Shown here piece by piece: positions 1-6,707 of a DNA stretch of 40,325 nucleotides; within the stretch, counting starts at the first letter, position 1, and every line of letters starts with the position of its first letter. The stretch is from the NCBI GenBank assembly GCA_002480495.1, contig DLCG01000011.1, positions 1 to 40,325 on the forward strand, read 5' to 3'. The DNA comes from Rhodobiaceae bacterium UBA7804 (lineage in GTDB: Bacteria; Pseudomonadota; Alphaproteobacteria; Parvibaculales; Parvibaculaceae). The notes below the pieces were generated by a model. It saw nothing but the letters and a program-made list of their open reading frames with translations. It ran no database searches and had not been told where the DNA came from. Both the position numbers and the translations under genes were made by a program.

Positions 1-1
1 C

Positions 2-274
2 GGCGAGTTCGGCGGCATGGGGCTCGAAGGGGCCGTGCGTCTCGGCTATCGCCGGGAAATGGAGGCGATAGAAGACCCGGAAGAGCGAGACGCCTTCTAC
101 CGCAAGATGGTCGACCGCTATTACGAGAACGGGAAGGCGACCAACATGGCCTCCTTCCTCGAAATCGACGCGGTGATCGACCCGGCCGGTACACGGCACT
201 GGGTGACGCGGGGGCTGAAATCGCTGCCCCCGGCCGAACACCGCCCTGCCCGCGCCTTCATCGATACCTGGTGA
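2..274 (+). CDS. Acyl-CoA carboxylase carboxyltransferase subunit, C-terminal end (partial)
   Basis: Only the last 90 or so codons are in the window; the frame is open from base 2 and stops with TGA at 272-274. The visible residues read GEFGGMGLEGAVRLGYR, then EIDAVIDPAGTRHWVTRGL near the end. This is the usual C-terminal signature of the beta (carboxyltransferase) subunit of biotin-dependent acyl-CoA carboxylases such as propionyl- or methylcrotonyl-CoA carboxylase. These enzymes transfer CO2 from carboxybiotin to the acyl-CoA in the cytoplasm. The glycine-rich stretch helps form the acyl-CoA oxyanion pocket in the family. The substrate cannot be told from this fragment, and the biotin-carrying partner is not in view. 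Confidence 0.8.
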   Translation, partial: GEFGGMGLEGAVRLGYRREMEAIEDPEERDAFYRKMVDRYYENGKATNMASFLEIDAVIDPAGTRHWVTRGLKSLPPAEHRPARAFIDTW

Positions 275-341
275 GGGCCATGTGAACCTCGCAGGCGGGA
301 GAGACGTATGAAGGAAAACGACGTCTTTCCCGCGAGCGAAG

Positions 342-1070
342 ATGACCGGCGATACGGCACCTGAACTTGAATCATTCCCGCAAGGCGGGGTCGCAGCCAT
401 TGCCGGTGCGACCGGCGCCATCGGCCATGCGCTTCTGACCGCCATCGAGGCGAGCGGGCGCTTTCGCGAGGTCATCGGCCTTTCGCGGAACGGCAGGCCG
501 AAACTCGACCTGACCGACGAAGCGAGCATCGAGGCGGCGGCGCAGCACATCGCCGGAAGGGGGGGCGAGCTCCGTCTTTTCATCGATGCGACGGGCTTTC
601 TGCATGACGGGAATTTCTCGCCGGAGAAGAGCCTGAAGCAGATTTCGCCCGCGCAGATGGCGCATGCCTTCGCCATCAACGCGACGGGGCCAGCGCTGCT
701 GATGAAGCATTTTCTGCCGCTGCTGCCACGGGAGGGGAAATCCGTCTTTGCCACGCTTTCGGCACGCGTTGGCAGCATCACCGACAACAAGGCGGGCGGC
801 TGGTACGGCTACCGCGCCTCCAAGGCGGCGCTGAACCAGATCCTCCGCAGCGCCGCCATCGAGACCGCGCGACGGAAGCCCGCCGCCATCTGCCTCGCGC
901 TTCACCCCGGCACCGTGATGAGCCCGCTTTCTGCTCCCTTCGAGAAGAAGGGGCTCGATGTCCGCGCACCGGAAGCGGCAGCGCGAGACCTTCTGACCGT
1001 GATCGAGCGCGCGAATGCGCAGAGCAATGGCTCCTTCCTCGACTACAGGGGAGAGGCATTACCTTGGTGA
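342..1070 (+). CDS. Short-chain dehydrogenase/reductase (SDR) family protein
   Basis: A 242-residue single-domain Rossmann oxidoreductase, typical SDR length. The nucleotide-binding motif GATGAIG lies at residues 22-28. A catalytic serine is probable in TLSARVGS, and the Tyr-x-x-x-Lys pair is in YRASKAALN. Much of the text resembles the C-factor/CsgA-like branch of SDRs, whose members reduce or oxidise a hydroxyl using NAD(P). The substrate is unknown. The stop overlaps the next gene by 7 bases (1064-1070), suggesting translational coupling with the DCC-family protein. The start ATG is preceded by a purine-rich GCGAAG rather than a strong ribosome site, so an alternative start is possible. 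Confidence 0.85.
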   Translation: MTGDTAPELESFPQGGVAAIAGATGAIGHALLTAIEASGRFREVIGLSRNGRPKLDLTDEASIEAAAQHIAGRGGELRLFIDATGFLHDGNFSPEKSLKQISPAQMAHAFAINATGPALLMKHFLPLLPREGKSVFATLSARVGSITDNKAGGWYGYRASKAALNQILRSAAIETARRKPAAICLALHPGTVMSPLSAPFEKKGLDVRAPEAAARDLLTVIERANAQSNGSFLDYRGEALPW

Positions 1071-1462
1071 CGGGTAAGGAAATGGAGGCCAGAACGGAGG
1101 GTGCGTGCCGTGTCTATTACGACGGCTCCTGTCCGCTTTGCCGAAGGGAAATCGGCTTCTACCGCCGCCGCGAGGGCGCGGAGGAAATCGAATGGATCGA
1201 CGTCAGCGCCGAGGACTATCGCGGCGGCGAGGGCGCACCGGAGCCGGACGCGGCGATGAAGCGGTTTCATGTCGTGGGCGCGGACGGGAAGCTCGTCTCC
1301 GGAGGCGCGGCCTTTGCGCAGCTCTGGACGGCGTTGCCCGGATTTCGTGCCGCCGGGCGTCTGTTTCTCATGCCGCCCTTTTCCTGGGCGATTGCGTTCG
1401 GCTACCGGCTCTTCCTTCCGTTGCGGCCCTTGCTGCAGAAGCTTGCCGCGAAGGGCGAGTGA
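1064..1462 (+). CDS. DCC-family thiol-disulfide oxidoreductase-like protein (DUF393)
   Basis: A 132-residue protein with the hallmark YYDGSCPLCRREI near the N terminus. Its Cys-x-x-Cys pair (about residues 23 and 26 with the longest start) resembles the active site of thioredoxin-fold disulfide oxidoreductases; DCC proteins are named for this Asp-Cys-Cys pattern. A hydrophobic stretch near the C terminus (LFLMPPFSWAIAFGYRLFLP) could associate with membrane. The longest start is TTG at 1064; GTG at 1067 and ATG at 1082 are alternatives, and I cannot decide between them. It overlaps the SDR stop and is followed within 4 bases by the DUF2256 gene, so the three plus the photolyase look like one operon. 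The redox partner is unknown. Confidence 0.8.
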   Translation: MVTGKEMEARTEGACRVYYDGSCPLCRREIGFYRRREGAEEIEWIDVSAEDYRGGEGAPEPDAAMKRFHVVGADGKLVSGGAAFAQLWTALPGFRAAGRLFLMPPFSWAIAFGYRLFLPLRPLLQKLAAKGE

Positions 1463-1466
1463 CGCC

Positions 1467-1628
1467 ATGCCGCGCATGCGCAGGAAAGCCGATCTGCCCA
1501 CGAAAACCTGCGAAGCCTGCGGAAGGGTCTTCGCATGGCGAAAGAAGTGGCGTGACGACTGGAACGAGGTGAAGACCTGCTCGGAGCGCTGCAAGCGCGA
1601 ATTGCGCGCGCGGAAGCGGAGCGCCTGA
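1467..1628 (+). CDS. DUF2256 zinc-ribbon-like small protein
   Basis: A 53-residue protein starting at ATG 1467. The core KTCEACGRVFAWRKKW followed by WNEVKTCSERCKRE has four cysteines in two CxxC/CxxxC-type pairs, a likely metal-binding knuckle, with a conserved WRKKW and a basic tail. This is the DUF2256 pattern; genes of this family often sit beside cryptochrome/photolyase genes of the FeS class, as here, where the photolyase starts 4 bases downstream. No molecular function is established to my knowledge. The pairing suggests a role in the maturation or DNA interaction of the photolyase, which is inference. A longer in-frame start at 1269 would overlap the DCC gene almost entirely and is unlikely. 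Confidence 0.85.
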   Translation: MPRMRRKADLPTKTCEACGRVFAWRKKWRDDWNEVKTCSERCKRELRARKRSA

Positions 1629-1631
1629 GCC

Positions 1632-3167
1632 ATGGGCACTCTCCGGCTCGTTCTCGGCGACCAGCTCACGCGCGATATTTCCGCCCTTCGCGGATTGGAC
1701 AAGAAGCGCGACGTCGTCCTCATGGCGGAAGTGCGCGAGGAAGGCACCTATGTGCGCCATCACAAGCAGAAGATCGCGCTGATCCTTTCCGCCATGCGTC
1801 ATTTCGCGGAAGCGTTAAAACAGGAAGGGATCAAGGTCGACTACGTGAAGCTGGACGACCCCGGCAATACCGGGTCGCTCATCGGCGAACTTGAACGCGC
1901 GCTTGAAAGACACAAGGCGGAGAGAGCCGTGGTGACGGAGCCCGGCGAATGGCGTCTGCGCGCCACATTCGACGCATGGCGGCAGGCGCATGATGGTGTG
2001 TTCGACATATGCGACGATGACCGCTTCTTCGCCAGCCATGAGCGCTTTCACGAATGGGCGAAAGGACGCAAGAGCTTCCGCATGGAGTTTTTCTACCGGG
2101 AGCTGCGGCGCGAGACGGGCTTCCTGATGGAAGGCGACGAGCCCGCGGGCGGCAAATGGAATTTCGACAGCGACAACAGGAAGGCGCTGCCAAAGAAACT
2201 GGCGGCGCCGGAGCGACGGCGCTTTGCGCCCGATGAAACAAGCTGCGAGGTGATGGCGCTCGTCGAGCGCGAATTCTCCGGACATTTCGGCACGCTGGAC
2301 GAGTTCGACTGGCCGGTGACGCGCGAGGAAGCATTGTCGGCACTCGCCCATTTCATCGAGGACGCGCTGCCTCTTTTCGGCGACTATCAGGACGCGATGC
2401 GGGAGGGGGAACCCTTTCTCTTTCACTCGCTGCTTTCGACATCACTCAATATCGGGTTGCTGACGCCGCGAGAGGTCTGTCTTGCGGCGGAGAAGGCCTG
2501 GCGCGAGGTCCATGTGCCGCTGAATGCGGTGGAAGGCTTTATCCGGCAGATACTCGGCTGGCGCGAATATGTGCGCGGCATCTACTGGCTGAAGATGCCG
2601 GACTATGCGGAAACGAATTTCCTCGATGCGCGCGAGCCGCTTCCCGATTTCTACTGGACGGGCGAGACGAAGATGCGCTGCATCTCCGATGTCGTGACAC
2701 AGACGCGAGACCACGCCTACTCGCATCACATCCAGCGGCTGATGGTGACGGGGAATTTTGCGCTGCTGGCGGGCATCGATCCGAAGGAAATATGCGAGTG
2801 GTATCTTGCCGTTTACGCCGATGCCTTCGACTGGGTGGAGCTGCCGAATACGCATGGCATGGCGATCTTCGCGGATGGCGGTCTTCTTGCGTCGAAGCCC
2901 TATGCCGCGTCGGGCGCCTATATCAGCCGGATGTCGAATTTCTGCGAGGGTTGCAGCTATGATCCGAAAGCGCGGGCGGGAAAGGAGCCCTGTCCTTTCA
3001 ACGCGCTCTACTGGGCGTTCCTGATGCGCAACGAGAAGAAGCTCTCGAAGAACCCCAGGCTCGCCATGCCCTACCGCACACTTGCCAAATGGGACGGCAA
3101 GCGGCGGGAGAGCATTGCGAAGGAAGCGGCCTCGTTCATCGAGAAGATGAAGGAGGGAAAGGCGTGA
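1632..3167 (+). CDS. phrB: FeS-type (6-4) photolyase / bacterial cryptochrome (PhrB, CryPro class)
   Basis: A 511-residue cytoplasmic flavoprotein opening with GTLRLVLGDQLT, the N-terminal fold that holds the antenna chromophore in this class. The C-terminal part is the FAD domain, including QILGWREYVRGIYW and ELPNTHGMAIFADGG. Four cysteines suited to a [4Fe-4S] cluster are at C350 (KMRC), C438 and C441 (NFCEGC) and C454 (EPCPF). As I recall, these are the same numbers reported for Agrobacterium PhrB, and the length matches too. The class repairs (6-4) pyrimidine photoproducts with blue light using FAD and a lumazine antenna. The gene is preceded by its usual DUF2256 neighbour. Photoreceptor rather than repair function cannot be excluded from sequence alone. 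Confidence 0.93.
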   Translation: MGTLRLVLGDQLTRDISALRGLDKKRDVVLMAEVREEGTYVRHHKQKIALILSAMRHFAEALKQEGIKVDYVKLDDPGNTGSLIGELERALERHKAERAVVTEPGEWRLRATFDAWRQAHDGVFDICDDDRFFASHERFHEWAKGRKSFRMEFFYRELRRETGFLMEGDEPAGGKWNFDSDNRKALPKKLAAPERRRFAPDETSCEVMALVEREFSGHFGTLDEFDWPVTREEALSALAHFIEDALPLFGDYQDAMREGEPFLFHSLLSTSLNIGLLTPREVCLAAEKAWREVHVPLNAVEGFIRQILGWREYVRGIYWLKMPDYAETNFLDAREPLPDFYWTGETKMRCISDVVTQTRDHAYSHHIQRLMVTGNFALLAGIDPKEICEWYLAVYADAFDWVELPNTHGMAIFADGGLLASKPYAASGAYISRMSNFCEGCSYDPKARAGKEPCPFNALYWAFLMRNEKKLSKNPRLAMPYRTLAKWDGKRRESIAKEAASFIEKMKEGKA

Positions 3168-3185
3168 GGCTTCGCTCCGGCCTCA
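3165..3185. terminator. Convergent hairpin shared by the photolyase and yghU-like genes
   Basis: TGAGGC (3165-3170), a 9-base loop, then GCCTCA (3180-3185) form a perfect 6-bp stem. Both convergent genes end inside it: the + strand TGA is 3165-3167 and the - strand TGA is 3183-3185. The position suits a bidirectional terminator, but there is no long T-tract on either side, so strength is uncertain. Confidence 0.45.
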
Positions 3186-4040
3186 GCTTTCCTTGGCGAC
3201 CTTGTCGAAGTCCGATGCATCATGACGCTCGGGAAGCTGGCTCGACTTATCGCCCCAGGTGCGATTGACCATGCGGCCACGCTTCACGGCCGGGCGCACG
3301 GCGATTTCTTCCGTCCAGCGGTTCACATTCTTGTACTCGTGGACGCTGAGGAATTCGGCCGCCTCATAAAGCAGGCCCTTTGCGAGCGCGCCGTACCAGG
3401 GCCAGATTGCCATATCGGCGATGGTGTAGTCGTCGCCCGCGATGAAACGGCTTTCGGCAAGGCGCCTGTCCAGCACATCGAGCTGGCGCTTCACTTCCAT
3501 CGCGAAACGGTCGATCGCATATTCGATCTTCACCGGCGCATAGGCATAGAAGTGGCCGAATCCGCCGCCGAGATAGGGCGCGGAGCCCATCTGCCACATG
3601 AGCCAGGACCAGCACTCGGCGCGCTTCGTCAGATCCTTCGGCTGGAAGGCGCCGCCGAATTTTTCCGAAAGATAGAGAAGGATGGCGCCGCTTTCGAAGA
3701 TGCGGGTGGGCGGATTGGTGCTGCGGTCCATCAGCGCCGGGATCTTGGAATTCGGATTGACCGAGACGAAGCCCGAGCCGAACTGATTGCCCTCGCCGAT
3801 ATTGATGAGCCAGGCGTCGTATTCCGCTTCCTTGATGCCGAGCTCCAGCAGTTCTTCCAGCATCACCGTCACCTTGACGCCATTCGGCGTCGCCAGCGAA
3901 TAGAGCTGGAAGGGATGCTTGCCGACGGGCAGCTCCTTCTCATGCGTCGGACCGGCGATGGGCCGGTTGATATTCGAGAAGCGGTTCGTATTCTTGTCCT
4001 GGTTCCAGGTCCAGACCTTTGGCGGCGTGTAGTCGGACAT
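3183..4040 (-). CDS. yghU: Glutathione-dependent disulfide-bond oxidoreductase (YghU-like GST)
   Basis: A 285-residue protein, close to the length of E. coli YghU. The N terminus (MSDYTPPKVWTWN, then ELPVGKHPFQLYSLATPNG) and the motif NPNSKIPALMD followed by FESGAILLYLSEKF form the thioredoxin-like glutathione-binding half. An all-helical GST C-terminal domain follows, with YTIADMAIWPWYG. Family members bind two glutathiones and reduce disulfides or organic peroxides. The start at 4040 is chosen because GGGAGA lies 8-13 bases upstream and the family N terminus begins there; the frame is open further upstream but that segment is unrelated. The gene lies 44 bases downstream of an Old Yellow Enzyme gene in the same direction, suggesting a shared transcript for handling electrophiles. 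Confidence 0.9.
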   Translation of the reverse strand: MSDYTPPKVWTWNQDKNTNRFSNINRPIAGPTHEKELPVGKHPFQLYSLATPNGVKVTVMLEELLELGIKEAEYDAWLINIGEGNQFGSGFVSVNPNSKIPALMDRSTNPPTRIFESGAILLYLSEKFGGAFQPKDLTKRAECWSWLMWQMGSAPYLGGGFGHFYAYAPVKIEYAIDRFAMEVKRQLDVLDRRLAESRFIAGDDYTIADMAIWPWYGALAKGLLYEAAEFLSVHEYKNVNRWTEEIAVRPAVKRGRMVNRTWGDKSSQLPERHDASDFDKVAKES

Positions 4041-4084
4041 TTGGCGTCTCCCTTTTTCGGATTTGCTTTCGACCGTTCTTTGGA

Positions 4085-5176
4085 TCAGGCGGCTTCCTCG
4101 GCGACGAAGCCCTTCCAGCCGCGCATATAGGTGAGGAAGGCATCGCCGAGACCTTCGTCGCGCAGATGCTGCTCGGTGACAGGCAGCGCGGGCGAGCGAT
4201 AGGCCGCATCGGCGAGGACGCGGTTCGGGAAATCGTGGCGCAGGATCGCGGCGCGGCCGATGACGGCGAAATCGCAACCGGCATCGATGACGGCGGCCGC
4301 ATCCGCGCCGCTCATGATCTTGCCCGCGGCGCCGAGGCGGACCTGCCCGCGCGGGAGCGAAGTGAAATATTCCATCAGCGACTTGCCCTGGAACTCCTCT
4401 TCCGCCGGTTCCTTGTTCACGTCCCAGAGCGACATGTCGAGGAAGTCGATCTTTGCCTTGCCGAGAAGTTCGGATGCGACGTCGATCACCTCGGCAAGCT
4501 TCAGGCCGAACCGTTCCGGCGAAAGGCGAATGCCGAGCTGGAAATCCGGCCCGCAGGCGGCACGGATACCATCGACGATTTCAAAGGTGAGACGGGCGCG
4601 ATTTTCGAGCGAGCCGCCATAGGCATCGCTGCGACGATTGGTTTCCGCAGAGAGGAACTGCGCGAGGAGATAGCCATGCGCGCCATGAACCTCGACGCCG
4701 TCGAAGCCAGCCTTTTCCGCACGCTTCGCGGCGGCGATGAAGGCATCGCGAGCGGCTTCCACTTCCGCGGTCGTCATGGCGCGTGCGCCTGTATCCGCAT
4801 CGTCGGACGCGCCGACCACTTCGCCGACCAGTTCCTTTGGCGAGCGGATGCCCGCGTGATGAAGCTGGACGGAAGAGACCGAGCCCCTGGTCTTGATGGC
4901 GGCCGCAAGCCGCGTCAGCCCTTCGAGATGGCGATCATCCCAGATGCCGAGCTGGCCCGGAAAGCCCTGCCCGCCCGCCTGCACATGGGCAGCGCAGGTC
5001 ATGGTGAGACCGAAGCCGCCTTCGGCGCGCATGGTGAGCCAGCGGAATTCGTCATCGGAAAGACGGCCGTCCTCGTGGCTCTGCAGATTGGTGAGCGGCG
5101 CGAGCATGAAGCGGTTTTTCCAGGCAGGGCCGTGGGCGAGGGAAAGCGGCTCCGCGAGCCTATTCGTTTTGGTCAT
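4085..5176 (-). CDS. Old Yellow Enzyme family NADH:flavin oxidoreductase
   Basis: A 363-residue FMN-dependent TIM-barrel reductase. Visible landmarks in order: FMLAPLTNLQSHEDG (FMN phosphate side of strand 1), VQLHHAGIRS, GFDGVEVHGAHGYLLAQFLS (the substrate-activating histidine region), NRRSDAYGGSLENR, and GCDFAVIGRAAILRHDFP near the end. OYE enzymes reduce activated C=C bonds, nitro compounds or N-ethylmaleimide-type electrophiles using NAD(P)H. I chose ATG 5176 because the conserved text starts soon after; an upstream start at 5245 would add 23 unrelated residues and overlap a palindrome. Physiological substrate unknown. Partnership with the downstream GST is plausible but inferred. Confidence 0.9.
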   Translation of the reverse strand: MTKTNRLAEPLSLAHGPAWKNRFMLAPLTNLQSHEDGRLSDDEFRWLTMRAEGGFGLTMTCAAHVQAGGQGFPGQLGIWDDRHLEGLTRLAAAIKTRGSVSSVQLHHAGIRSPKELVGEVVGASDDADTGARAMTTAEVEAARDAFIAAAKRAEKAGFDGVEVHGAHGYLLAQFLSAETNRRSDAYGGSLENRARLTFEIVDGIRAACGPDFQLGIRLSPERFGLKLAEVIDVASELLGKAKIDFLDMSLWDVNKEPAEEEFQGKSLMEYFTSLPRGQVRLGAAGKIMSGADAAAVIDAGCDFAVIGRAAILRHDFPNRVLADAAYRSPALPVTEQHLRDEGLGDAFLTYMRGWKGFVAEEAA

Positions 5177-5212
5177 TGGAATTCCCGGAGATGAAGTTGA
5201 ATTCGGATAACC

Positions 5213-5224
5213 GCCTATATAGGC
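5213..5224. promoter_or_regulatory. 12-bp perfect palindrome upstream of the OYE gene
   Basis: GCCTATATAGGC is a perfect palindrome whose inner edge is 37 bases from the OYE start codon. Position and symmetry suit a repressor operator, or a site overlapping a promoter -10 region (its core is TATA). No regulator gene is adjacent. The remaining intergenic bases up to 5387 show nothing I can name. Confidence 0.35.
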
Positions 5225-5387
5225 CCTTGAGAGGCGATCTTCCATCGGGGAGGCCGATCACAAACCGTTGTTCGCCGGAAGGTGGACCGGAATGGCGGGA
5301 AACCGCGCGGATGAAATCGGCGCGAGACAAGGCCGGATTCCACGGCACCAGGAAGGAAAATGCGCGGAAGCGGGGTGAGGAACGGCC

Positions 5388-6707
5388 TCAGCGCTCCGTC
5401 AGCGCACGGTCCTTCAGCTTGAGCACGGGCTTCAGCAGATAGGCAAGGACCGTTCTGTCACCGGTGATCACGCTTACTTCCGAAATCATGCCCGGGATGA
5501 TCGGCAGGTTCGCCTGACGGCCTTCGAGCGCCGCATGGTCGACGCTTACCGTCACGGGGAAGTAGTGCACGCCTTCCTGTGTGACCTGCGTGTCGGCGCC
5601 GACGCGCTCGACGCGGCCAGGCAGTGCGCCATAGACAGAGAAGTCATAGGCGGTGATGCGGACTTTCGCCTCCTGGCCCGGGTGGATGAAAGCGATGTCG
5701 GAAGGGTTCATGCGCGCCTCGATGAAGAGCGTGTCGTCGAGCGGCACGATTTCCATGATGGTGCCGCCGGGCTCGATGACGGCGCCCTGCGTCAATGTCG
5801 CGACGCGCTTCACGACGCCGTTCGCGGGCGCACGAACTTCGCGGCGGCCGACGCGGTCGCGATGAGCGACGAGGCGGGCGGAAAGCGCGGCAAGTTCGGC
5901 ACTCGACTTGCTCAGTTCCTCCCGAGCCTCACTGACGAAGGAGGAGCGGCGCTCGTCAATGCGGGAGGCAAGTTCGTCGAGTTCGATTTCGGCGGCGCGG
6001 ATATCGGCACGCGCCTTTGAGAGCGCCTCATCCGTTTCGGCGAGCATGCGCTCGAGCTTGAGCTTCTCGACGACGGACATCAGCCCGTCCCGCACCTGAC
6101 GGGCGACGAGGCCATGTTCGGCGGCAAGCGAGCGGCGCTTCTCGTCGAGATGGACGATCCGTTCCTTCGCCTCTGCGATGGTCTGGCGAGCCTGCTCTTC
6201 CTGCCGCCCAAAAACGGCTACCGCATCGTCGAGGCCCTGAATCTTGCTCCGATAAAGCGCGGTTTCGGCGGCAATCAGGGCCGGTCCCTCCGGCGTATCG
6301 GAAAGCTCTTCGGGAAAGGAGAGCGGTTCGCCCGACGCCTCGGCGGAAAGGCGGGAGACCGCAGCCTGCAGGGCACGATAGGTGCTGAGATCCTCGCGAT
6401 AGGAAGAGAGCGCGCCGGTATTGTCGATCTGGGCGACGACATCGCCTTCCGCCACACGGTCGCCTTCGCGGACGAGGACCTTTCGCAGAATGCCGCCTTC
6501 GAGGTTCTGAACGACCTGAATATGGCTCGAAGGAACGACCGAACCTTCGCCATTCGCCGTCACATCGATATGCGCGAAGGCGGCCCAGACGAGCAGGAAG
6601 AAGATGAGCCCCGAGATGACGGAGAGCAGGACGATCACCGCGCGCTCCGGCCCCCTGACGGGATCGAGCAGGGCCGGTCCGGCATTCATGAGGAAGCGCG
6701 CGTTCAT
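5388..6707 (-). CDS. HlyD-family type I secretion periplasmic adaptor (membrane fusion protein)
   Basis: A 439-residue adaptor. A short cytoplasmic N terminus ends in RGPERA, followed by one transmembrane helix at about residues 22-46 (AVIVLLSVISGLIFFLLVW). Then come a lipoyl-like half-motif (GEGSVVPSSHIQVVQNLEGG, VREGDRVAEGDVVAQID), a long alpha-helical coiled coil over roughly residues 110-290, the second lipoyl half (VRAPANGVVKRVATLTQGAV) and a beta-barrel tail (YFPVTVSV, PGMISEVSVITGDRTVLAYL). It bridges the inner-membrane ABC transporter to the TolC-like channel. Its ATG overlaps the ABC stop as ATGA (6704-6707), so the two are translationally coupled. It is the last gene of the adhesin secretion operon. 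Confidence 0.93.
   Translation of the reverse strand: MNARFLMNAGPALLDPVRGPERAVIVLLSVISGLIFFLLVWAAFAHIDVTANGEGSVVPSSHIQVVQNLEGGILRKVLVREGDRVAEGDVVAQIDNTGALSSYREDLSTYRALQAAVSRLSAEASGEPLSFPEELSDTPEGPALIAAETALYRSKIQGLDDAVAVFGRQEEQARQTIAEAKERIVHLDEKRRSLAAEHGLVARQVRDGLMSVVEKLKLERMLAETDEALSKARADIRAAEIELDELASRIDERRSSFVSEAREELSKSSAELAALSARLVAHRDRVGRREVRAPANGVVKRVATLTQGAVIEPGGTIMEIVPLDDTLFIEARMNPSDIAFIHPGQEAKVRITAYDFSVYGALPGRVERVGADTQVTQEGVHYFPVTVSVDHAALEGRQANLPIIPGMISEVSVITGDRTVLAYLLKPVLKLKDRALTER

Noticed and set aside
3222..5194. Two + strand open frames opposite the GST and OYE genes
   Set aside because: Both are shadows; the - strand proteins have clear family motifs throughout.
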